Shown here: piece after piece, positions 1 through 5,945 of the stretch | Layout of the letters: every line of letters begins with the position of its first letter | Numbering within the stretch: the first letter of the stretch is position 1 | From: JBDSTZ01 sp039927975 | Lineage (GTDB): Bacteria; Pseudomonadota; Gammaproteobacteria; Burkholderiales; Burkholderiaceae_D | NCBI GenBank assembly: GCA_039927975.1 | Contig: JBDSTZ010000341.1 | Span: forward strand, 1 to 13,329 | Direction: 5' to 3' | DNA: 13,329 nt | Made by a program: the position numbers and the translations under genes | Notes under the pieces: model-generated | The model's database searches: none | What the model was told of the DNA's origin: nothing | Seen by the model: the letters and a program-made list of their open reading frames with translations, nothing else

Positions 1-651
1 CGCGGCGATCTGGGCGGCGGTGCGGCGGTGCACCGGCGTCATGTAGGCGCAGGTCAGGCCATCCTCGGCATCGCTCCACGCGCCAATCTGTTCAGTCCAC
101 TGCATGACCGTCGGCCCGAACAGCTGCCGCACGCCGAGCAAGTCGTTGAGGCGCAGTTCGGCGATGCGGTGGATCTGCCGCAGGCATTCAGCTATCTCGT
201 CGCCGCGCTGCTGCTTCAGGCGGCGCGTGAAGGTATCAATGATCGCCTGCCGCGTGAGCCCATTGCCGTCCGGACCCTTGACCGCGAGGATGAAGGGAAA
301 ACCAAACTTGGCGTTGTAGTCGGCGTTGAGCTTGTGCAGTGTCGCGTATTCGTCGGCGCTGCACAGGTTCAGGCCGGACTTCGCTTGTTCATGCATCGAT
401 TCGGCCGTGAGTTGCCCCGCAATCGCGGCCTTGCCGGCCAGTTCAGGGTGCGCGCGAATCAGCCCAAGCTGCTCGTCGACGCTTGCCTGCGCCACCGCCG
501 TCTGCAAGGCCAGCTTGAGCGCGGCCACCGTGGCGAATGGCCGGCCGGCCCACGCCCGCTCGGGAATCCACGGTGAGTGCTCGTAAATGCCACCGAGAGC
601 GGCGACGAAGCCCGCCTGGTCGCTGCCGTTCAGTTCATCGAGTGTGCTCAT
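1..651 (-). CDS. uraD: Bifunctional OHCU decarboxylase (UraD) / allantoate amidohydrolase-like protein, 3' part cut by window edge
   Basis: The frame reads from ATG at 651 down to base 1 without a stop, giving 217 residues of a longer protein. Residues 1 to about 170 form a UraD domain, which decarboxylates 2-oxo-4-hydroxy-4-carboxy-5-ureidoimidazoline to S-allantoin. Visible signatures are HSPWI near residue 25, AHPELAGK at 67-74 with the expected catalytic His68, and FGFPFI at 116-121. UraD normally ends near residue 165-175, but here the frame continues into MQWTEQIGAWSDAEDGLT and AYMTPVHRRTAAQIA. That matches the N-terminal start of M20-type allantoate amidohydrolases. A ribosome binding site (AGGA, + strand 662-665) lies 8 nt before the ATG. 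The neighbouring LysR gene and puuD support a role in urate breakdown. The UraD part is sure; the second domain is seen only at its first 35 or so residues, so its activity is inferred. Confidence 0.9.
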   Translation of the reverse strand, partial: MSTLDELNGSDQAGFVAALGGIYEHSPWIPERAWAGRPFATVAALKLALQTAVAQASVDEQLGLIRAHPELAGKAAIAGQLTAESMHEQAKSGLNLCSADEYATLHKLNADYNAKFGFPFILAVKGPDGNGLTRQAIIDTFTRRLKQQRGDEIAECLRQIHRIAELRLNDLLGVRQLFGPTVMQWTEQIGAWSDAEDGLTCAYMTPVHRRTAAQIAA

Positions 652-747
652 GGCGCGCAAGTCCTTTTTACAATCCATCGATCATAGCCTCTGCCGGCGC
701 CGCCATCATAAGCCCGCGCTGATGGCGCCATTCAGCGTCGCCGTATA

Positions 748-1686
748 TCAGCGCTGCACCAGCGCCTTGGCCGCCGCGCTGACCTGGTCGCGCAGCCACT
801 TGTGTTCCGGCGACTGATGCACACGCTGATGCCACAACTGATAAAAGCGCATCGGCGGAAACTTGATCGGCACCGCATACGTTTTCAGCGGCAGCGTCTT
901 TTCATAGAAGCGCATGAACTGGCGCCCGGTCGTCAACACCAGGTCGGTCTGGGTCAGCATGTAGGGAATCAGGCCGAAATACGCCGACTCCACCACCACG
1001 TTGCGCTGCTGCCCCTGGCGTTCGAGGAAAGCGTCGATCACGCCGTGGTAACCGGGCAGCATCTGCGACGGCGCCACGTGCGGCAGGGTGAGGTAATCCT
1101 CGACCGTCATCGCGTCGCTGGCGGTGCGCCTGGCGTAGGCGCTGTCGGCGCGCATTGTGCAGACGATCGGATCTTCGAACAGCTTGGATATGTGCAGGTG
1201 CGCGGGCGGCTCGTCCCAGTTGGCGATCACCAGGTCCATGTCGCCGTCCGACAGCATGCGGATGTAGTCGATGCCCGGCCCCAGGTTGTGCAGCACCACC
1301 CGGCTGTTGGGCGCACCGCGCCGCAGCGAAGCGATCACGTTCGGCAGGAACTGGCTGTCGAGGTAGTCGGGCGCGGCAATGTGGAAGGTGCGCGCCGCTT
1401 CCTGCGGCACGAATGGCGACTTCTTGAGGAACAGGCTCTCGGTCTCGTCGAGGATGCGCTTGGCCGGCTTGAGCAGGCTCTCGGCATGCTGGGTCGGCAC
1501 CATGCCGCGCGCGCCGCGCACCAGCAGCGGGTCGCCGGTCAGTTCGCGCAGCTTGCGCAGCGAGGCTGAGATGGAGGGCTGCGGCTGATTGAGCTTGAGC
1601 GCCACGCGCGAGACGTTTTTCTCCACCAGCAGCAGATAGAGAATGCGGATCAGGTGGATATCGAGATGCTGGGGCAGGGCGGACAT
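748..1686 (-). CDS. LysR-family transcriptional regulator, probable regulator of the purine cluster
   Basis: 312 residues, the usual LysR length. The N-terminal winged helix-turn-helix spans about residues 8-66, with the typical run SRVALKLNQPQPSISASLRK and then DPLLVRGARGMVPT. The substrate-binding domain starts near residue 92 (RTFHIAAPDYLD) and continues to the end. The gene sits between the uraD fusion on its own strand (96 bp downstream) and puuD on the opposite strand (118 bp upstream). This is the standard LysR arrangement, in which the protein controls the divergent operon and its own gene. The inducer is likely a purine intermediate, but nothing in the sequence identifies it. The ATG at 1686 has no clear Shine-Dalgarno, so the start is less certain than the family call. 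Confidence 0.92.
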   Translation of the reverse strand: MSALPQHLDIHLIRILYLLLVEKNVSRVALKLNQPQPSISASLRKLRELTGDPLLVRGARGMVPTQHAESLLKPAKRILDETESLFLKKSPFVPQEAARTFHIAAPDYLDSQFLPNVIASLRRGAPNSRVVLHNLGPGIDYIRMLSDGDMDLVIANWDEPPAHLHISKLFEDPIVCTMRADSAYARRTASDAMTVEDYLTLPHVAPSQMLPGYHGVIDAFLERQGQQRNVVVESAYFGLIPYMLTQTDLVLTTGRQFMRFYEKTLPLKTYAVPIKFPPMRFYQLWHQRVHQSPEHKWLRDQVSAAAKALVQR

Positions 1687-1689
1687 GGC

Positions 1690-1722
1690 GCGTATATGAA
1701 TTCAGGTATGTCGAATATACGC
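1690..1722. promoter_or_regulatory. Inverted repeat, candidate LysR operator
   Basis: Perfect 8-bp arms GCGTATAT (1690-1697) and ATATACGC (1715-1722) flank 17 bp, and the inner half contains the 8-bp palindrome TGAATTCA (1697-1704). It lies in the divergent LysR/puuD gap, only 3 bp upstream of the LysR ATG, where autoregulatory LysR sites often lie. A weak -35-like TTGGCA (1734-1739) and TAAGAT (1759-1764, 19 bp apart) may be the puuD promoter. Binding is inferred. Confidence 0.5.
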
Positions 1723-1804
1723 CGTTTTTCATGTTGGCACCTATGGATCACGCTATCGTAAGATACTGGTTCTCCTTTCGTCACGCCCGTTAACTGAGAC
1801 CTCC

Positions 1805-3022
1805 ATGCAAGCTGTCGACTACCTGCTTCCCTACGGCCTCGAATGGCTTAACCTGATCGTCCGCTGGCTGCACGTCATCACCGGCATCGCCTGGATCGGC
1901 GCCTCGTTCTACTTCGTCTGGCTCGACAACAGCATCCGCCCGCCGGCAGCCGGTTCCGAGCTCGCCAAAAAAGGCGTCTCCGGCGAACTGTGGGCGGTGC
2001 ATGGGGGCGGCTTCTACAACCCGCAAAAATACCTGGTGGCGCCAGCCGAACTGCCTAAGGAACTCCATTGGTTCAAGTGGGAGGCGTATTCCACCTGGCT
2101 GTCCGGCTTCGCGCTGCTGACCATCGTCTACTACTTCAACGCCCAGGCGATGATGGTCGATAAATCTGTCGCCGACCTGACCAGCTGGCAGGCGGTAGGC
2201 GTGGGCCTGGGCAGCCTGCTGGTTGGCTGGACCGTCTACGACCTGCTGTGCCGCTCACCGCTGGGTAAGCACGACCTGGCCTTCGGCGTGGTGATGTTCG
2301 CCTTCCTGGTCGCCAGTGCCTGGGTGCTGAACCACTTCCTGAGCGGGCGCGCCGCCTACATCCACGTCGGCGCCATGATCGGCACCATGATGGTCGCCAA
2401 CGTCCTGATGCTGATCATTCCCGGCCAGCGCAAGATGGTCGCCGCGATGGTGGCCGGGCAGAAGCCCGACCCGATCCACGGACTCAAGGCCAAGCAGCGC
2501 AGCGTCCACAATAACTACTTCACCCTGCCGGTCGTGTTCATCATGATCAGCAATCACTATGCGATGACGTACCGTCACGAGCATGCGTGGGCGGTGCTCG
2601 CGGTGATCATGGCGGCCGGTGTGCTGATCCGTCACTTCTTCAACCTGCGCCACAAGGGCCGCGTGGAGTGGCGCTATCCGCTGGCCGGCGTCGCCCTGCT
2701 GCTGGCGCTGGCGGTGGCGATTGCGCCGCCCCGGCCCGCAGCCAGCAGCGCGGCGGCCGATCCGGCGGCGCAGTTCGCGCGGGTCCAGGCCATCGTCGCG
2801 CAGCGCTGCGTGGCCTGCCATTCCGATCATCCGACCCAGCCCGGCTTTGCCAGCGCGCCGGCCGGTGTCATGCTGCACAATGAAGCGATGCTGCGCCAGA
2901 ACGCCGCGCGCATTTACCAGCAAGCGGTGCAGCTCAAGGCCATGCCGCTGGCGAACCTCACCCAGATGACGGATGCCGAGCGCGCGCAGATCGGCGCCTG
3001 GTTCGAGTCCGGTGCAAAGTAA
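1805..3022 (+). CDS. puuD: Urate hydroxylase PuuD, membrane-bound, with C-terminal cytochrome c domain
   Basis: 405 residues. The N-terminal two thirds (about 1-310) is a multi-pass membrane domain with clear hydrophobic segments near residues 20-40, 100-118, 130-148, 160-178, 186-206, 240-253, 262-278 and 292-308. Conserved family stretches include WLHVITGIAWIGASFYFVWLD (residues 21-41). After an Ala/Pro linker (308-322) comes a single-haem cytochrome c domain with CVACH at 335-339 and a likely axial Met380 in KAMPLANLTQMT. The family oxidises urate to 5-hydroxyisourate in place of a soluble uricase and passes electrons to the respiratory chain through the haem. The M20 gene follows after 14 bp, suggesting one operon. 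The ATG at 1805 gives the conserved N terminus, although no strong ribosome binding site precedes it. Confidence 0.93.
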   Translation: MQAVDYLLPYGLEWLNLIVRWLHVITGIAWIGASFYFVWLDNSIRPPAAGSELAKKGVSGELWAVHGGGFYNPQKYLVAPAELPKELHWFKWEAYSTWLSGFALLTIVYYFNAQAMMVDKSVADLTSWQAVGVGLGSLLVGWTVYDLLCRSPLGKHDLAFGVVMFAFLVASAWVLNHFLSGRAAYIHVGAMIGTMMVANVLMLIIPGQRKMVAAMVAGQKPDPIHGLKAKQRSVHNNYFTLPVVFIMISNHYAMTYRHEHAWAVLAVIMAAGVLIRHFFNLRHKGRVEWRYPLAGVALLLALAVAIAPPRPAASSAAADPAAQFARVQAIVAQRCVACHSDHPTQPGFASAPAGVMLHNEAMLRQNAARIYQQAVQLKAMPLANLTQMTDAERAQIGAWFESGAK

Positions 3023-3036
3023 GAACAGGACAGACA

Positions 3037-4269
3037 ATGAGTCAAGCGCAGGACAAACTGATCGCGTGGATCGACGCCCATTTCGACGAGCAGGTGGCGT
3101 TTTTGCAGAAGGTCGTGCAGGTGCCGACCGATACCCCGCCGGGCAACAACGCGCCGCATGCCGATGCGGTGGCCGACATGCTGGCTGCCTTCGGCTGGAC
3201 GGCCGAGAAGCACGCCGTGCCGGCCCAGCTGGTGGCCGACTACGGCATGCAAAGCATCACCAACCTGATCGTGCGCCGGCCGTACCAGGCGGGCGGACCG
3301 ACGATCGCCCTCAATGCCCATGGCGACGTGGTGCCGCCGGGCGAGGGCTGGACCAAGCCGCCATACGGCGCAGTGATCGAGGATGGCTACATCTACGGCC
3401 GCGCCACGGCGGTGTCGAAAGGCGATTTCGCGACCTATATCTTCGCTGCTCGGGCACTGGAAGCGCTTGGCCTGCCATTGAAAGGCGCGCTCGAACTGCA
3501 CTTCACCTATGACGAGGAATTCGGCGGCTTGCTGGGGCCGGGCTGGCTGCTGGAGCAGAAGCTGACCAGGCCGGACTTCGTCATCGCAGCCGGCTTTAGC
3601 TACAACATCGTCACCGCGCACAACGCCTGCCTGCAACTGGAAATCACGGTGCATGGCAAGTCGGGCCACGGCGCCATGCCCGAGACGGGACACGACGCGC
3701 TGCAGGCGGCCACGCGCATCCTCAACGCGATCTACGGCCAGCTGCCCGAACTCAAGAAGATCAAGTCCGGCGTGCCCGGCATCGATTCACCGACCATGCT
3801 GGTTGGCCGCATCGACGGCGGCACCAATACCAATGTGGTGCCCGGCAAAGTGGTGATGAAGCTCGACCGCCGCATGATTCCGGAGGAAGATCCGGTGGCC
3901 GTCGAGGCGCAGGTGCTCGCGCTGATCGAGTCTGCTGTGGAAGGCGTTCCTGGCATCCGCCTCGAGATCAGGCGCCTGCTGCTGTCGCACGCACTGCGGC
4001 CTTTGCCGGGATCGGACAAGCTGGTGGCCAGCTTGCAGAAGAACGGCTTGCAAGTGATTGGCGAAGCGATCCCCGCGCAGGGCACGCCCTTGTACGCCGA
4101 CGCGCGCCTGTACGGCGAGCATGGCATTCCGGCAGTGCTGTATGGCGCTGGCCCGCGCAGCGTGCCGGAATCGAACGCCAAGAAGGCTGACGAGCGGCTG
4201 GCGCTTGACGATTTGCGCAAGGCGACCAAGGTCGTTGCGCTCACCTTGTGGGATTTGCTGGGCGATTAG
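3037..4269 (+). CDS. M20 family (ArgE/DapE-type) metallohydrolase with altered metal ligands
   Basis: 410 residues, full length for M20 hydrolases that cleave amide or peptide bonds. Family landmarks are NAHGDVVP (93-100, His95 and Asp97), TYDEEFGG (157-164, Glu160/Glu161), the dimerisation-domain motif GKSGHGAMP (207-215) and ADARLYGEHGIPAVLYG (354-370). The usual bridging Asp in GRGxxDMKG is missing: here it reads GRATAVSKG (121-129), with Val at that place. The usual ligand region EPT is AAGFSYN, and the C-terminal zinc His is Lys in NAKKADE (380-386). I recall close relatives in other beta-proteobacteria with the same pattern, so this may be a subfamily rather than a damaged gene. A weak site (AGGA) precedes the ATG, and the gene is co-transcribed with puuD by spacing. 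Its substrate is unknown; a role in nitrogen salvage is inferred from context. Confidence 0.85.
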   Translation: MSQAQDKLIAWIDAHFDEQVAFLQKVVQVPTDTPPGNNAPHADAVADMLAAFGWTAEKHAVPAQLVADYGMQSITNLIVRRPYQAGGPTIALNAHGDVVPPGEGWTKPPYGAVIEDGYIYGRATAVSKGDFATYIFAARALEALGLPLKGALELHFTYDEEFGGLLGPGWLLEQKLTRPDFVIAAGFSYNIVTAHNACLQLEITVHGKSGHGAMPETGHDALQAATRILNAIYGQLPELKKIKSGVPGIDSPTMLVGRIDGGTNTNVVPGKVVMKLDRRMIPEEDPVAVEAQVLALIESAVEGVPGIRLEIRRLLLSHALRPLPGSDKLVASLQKNGLQVIGEAIPAQGTPLYADARLYGEHGIPAVLYGAGPRSVPESNAKKADERLALDDLRKATKVVALTLWDLLGD

Positions 4270-4518
4270 CGCTATCGTCCTCCGTCGCGACTGCTCTCAT
4301 CGGCCGGGACGCATTCGTTCCCGACTTGCTCAAGCCATTCCCCCGGCAGTCGCTGCAATCGCACTTGGCGGCGGCATCGAGAGACCGTGTTCACAGATGT
4401 CATTGGTCAGCGTTCGGCCAGGGTAAATGAACTTTCTCCGGCAAAAACACTCGTTACGTGCCCTGAGGATCCCCTCTGTTTCCGGCAAGGCGAAAATCGC
4501 GATACCGCGCGATATCGC
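4270..4518. other. Intergenic stretch without recognisable gene
   Basis: Between the M20 stop and the repeat array I see no gene with a convincing start and no clear terminator for the puuD operon. It opens GC-rich and becomes more AT-rich from about 4420. The open frames that cross it are side effects of the repeats further right. Confidence 0.5.
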
Positions 4519-4643
4519 GTGCGAATGCACGATTTGCCTGCGCGATCGCACGATTTCAAAGCGCGATCGCACGACTTCTCGATGCGAACGCACGATTTCA
4601 CCGCGCGAACGCACGATTTTCAAACGATTCTGAACGATTCGCG
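4519..4643 (+). repeat. Left array of approximately 21-bp tandem repeats
   Basis: Five units in exact 21-bp phase begin at 4519, 4540, 4561, 4582 and 4603, followed by two 10-bp half units (ACGATTCTGA, ACGATTCGCG) to 4643. The shared core is GCGAtCGCACGATTTC; units 4 and 5 have GCGAACGCACGATTT, and unit 3 has ACGACTTC. The last 3-4 bases of each unit vary. The octamer GCGATCGC occurs at 4542-4549 and 4563-4570. The units are contiguous, without unique spacers. Confidence 0.85.
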
Positions 4644-4684
4644 TCATGAATGTCTAACTCTTCAGTCATCAAAATCGCTGCGAG

Positions 4685-4811
4685 AAATTCGTGAGAAATC
4701 GTGCGGAAATCGTGCGATCGCGTGCATAAATCGCGCAATCGCCTTCGAAAATCGTGCGTTCGCATCGCGGAATCGCGCGGTATCGACCACTATCGTGCGA
4801 AAGCGAGCTAT
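4685..4811 (-). repeat. Right array: the same 21-bp repeat in opposite orientation
   Basis: Two 11-bp partial units (4685-4695, 4696-4706) are followed by 21-bp units at 4707, 4728, 4749, 4770 and 4791, ending two bases before the ATG at 4814. The core is AAATCGTGCGATCGCG, the reverse complement of the left array. Exact 17-bp matches between arms are 4541-4557 with 4706-4722, 4605-4621 with 4747-4763, and 4582-4598 with 4749-4765. The two arrays face each other across about 40 bp, so DNA or RNA of this region could fold into a long imperfect hairpin. Confidence 0.85.
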
Positions 4812-4813
4812 CC

Positions 4814-5260
4814 ATGAAAAGAAAGCACCCCTCCCCCGCGCTCGACCTGCCCATCTCACTGGCACTTCACCAGCAATTGATCAGCGCGTCCGTCGCCAGC
4901 GGCTTCGAGAAGGAAGATTGGGAAATCGGCGCGCTCGCCATCCGCGACTGGATGGCGCGCAACAATCCGGATTCGTTTTTGCTGCCTTCAATCTGCGGGT
5001 TCCAGTGGAAGCGCCTTTTCCTCCCAAACGGTACGATCCTGCGCACCGTTTTCAATGGCAAAAATCACCACTGCCAGGTCGAAGGTGATCAGATTCTGTA
5101 TACAGGAAAGACAACCTCGCCGAATGGATTTGTGCGCGCCGTTGGTGGCATGCGCCGCAGTGCGTGGAAAGTGGTCTGGGTGCTCTTCCCAAACAGCGAG
5201 ACATGGAAATTGGCTGCTGATCTCAGGTCGGGCCGCCAGCTCGGCGGCGGCCATCGTTAG
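4814..5260 (+). CDS. Hypothetical protein with RAMA-like C-terminal domain
   Basis: 148 residues from ATG at 4814; an earlier in-frame ATG at 4754 lies inside the repeat array and would only add repeat-encoded residues. The N-terminal part (about 1-60) contains GFEKEDWEIGALAIRDWMA. The C-terminal part (about residues 66-136) runs RLFLPNGTILRTVFNGKNHH, then VEGDQILYTGKTTSPNGFV, then a MRRSAWKVVWVLFP block. That order (start strand, short G-K turn, V.G..I.Y.G...SP, then a small residue and aromatic W) resembles the RAMA domain, which is found with DNA-modification enzymes and predicted to bind modified DNA. The similarity is by eye only. GC and codon use look lower than in the flanking genes, which suggests transfer. 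The Shine-Dalgarno region falls inside the last repeat unit, so the fold could affect translation. Confidence 0.65.
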   Translation: MKRKHPSPALDLPISLALHQQLISASVASGFEKEDWEIGALAIRDWMARNNPDSFLLPSICGFQWKRLFLPNGTILRTVFNGKNHHCQVEGDQILYTGKTTSPNGFVRAVGGMRRSAWKVVWVLFPNSETWKLAADLRSGRQLGGGHR

Positions 5261-5351
5261 TCTTCATCGGCGCCGCACCGACGCCAGTGACGAGCGCAGC
5301 GCGCACGTTGGTGACGCGCGCCGCCAGTTCGCGCGCGGAACCGTGCAAGCC

Positions 5352-5915
5352 TTACGGCGGCAGCACCTTGCACTGGTTCGACGCTTTCGCCACGTAGTCC
5401 CTCAGCGGTGGCATCTTCATCGCCGCGCGCCGTTCGTCCACGCGCGCCGGTTCAAGAATGGGAAACGACTCCCACAGCTTCGAGCCGATGCAGCGTCCCT
5501 GCGTGCCATACAGCTGCGGTTGATTTCCGCCCCGCAGCACGCGGTCGCGCAGGTAGGCGACATTGGCCGGAATAACGTCGCCCGTCGCCAGCATCGCTTC
5601 CATCAATGCCAGGGCCTCGCGTTGCCAGGCCGGGTCATTGTCGGCATGCTGCACAATCAGCCATGCGCTCTGCGACGCTTCCTCGCCGACGATCGACAGA
5701 CGCGGCCAGCCGTAGTCCTTGACGATCTGTTTCAGGCGCGCCGTATTCGCCTCAATCACCGCGGCCTGCGCCGCCTTGTCGGCTCCGTGACGGTGCATGG
5801 CCGCCTGGTCCGCCTCGCCCATTTGCAGCAGCTCGGTCTTGTAGTCGGTCGCCGCCGCGAACACGCCCTGCGTCGCCAGTGCGGCCGCCAGCGCCGCGAT
5901 GATCCTGATGCTCAT
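5352..5915 (-). CDS. DUF6624 family exported protein
   Basis: 187 residues. Residues 1-20 form a signal peptide (MSIRIIAALA through a cleavage site after VFA), so the protein is predicted to be periplasmic or secreted. The mature part matches the DUF6624 pattern: a charged helix, IVKDYGWPRLSIVGEEAS, SAWLIVQHADNDPAWQ, then NVAYLRDRVL and QLYGTQG. No catalytic role is established for this family to my knowledge. The start has a good ribosome binding site (GAGGA about 7 nt upstream). The gene lies 30 bp after the S9 peptidase on the same strand, consistent with co-transcription. The plus-strand gene at 4814-5260 converges on it with 91 bp between them. Confidence 0.8.
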   Translation of the reverse strand: MSIRIIAALAAALATQGVFAAATDYKTELLQMGEADQAAMHRHGADKAAQAAVIEANTARLKQIVKDYGWPRLSIVGEEASQSAWLIVQHADNDPAWQREALALMEAMLATGDVIPANVAYLRDRVLRGGNQPQLYGTQGRCIGSKLWESFPILEPARVDERRAAMKMPPLRDYVAKASNQCKVLPP

Positions 5916-5945
5916 GCCGCTATCCTCTTTTCCCGCCGTGCCGGT

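Noticed and set aside
4542..4721. GCGATCGC copies as the cyanobacterial HIP1 element
   Set aside because: Only three copies, all part of the longer 21-bp unit; the rest of the window does not suggest a cyanobacterium.
4519..4811. CRISPR array
   Set aside because: Units are contiguous 21-mers without unique spacers and change orientation halfway; no cas gene is near.
4387..5088. Open frames on both strands through the repeat arrays that encode heptad peptides such as ARSHDFK or NRAIAFE
   Set aside because: The 21-bp period is a multiple of three and lacks stops, so several frames stay open at once. None has a good start, and the right-hand part overlaps the better-supported gene at 4814-5260.
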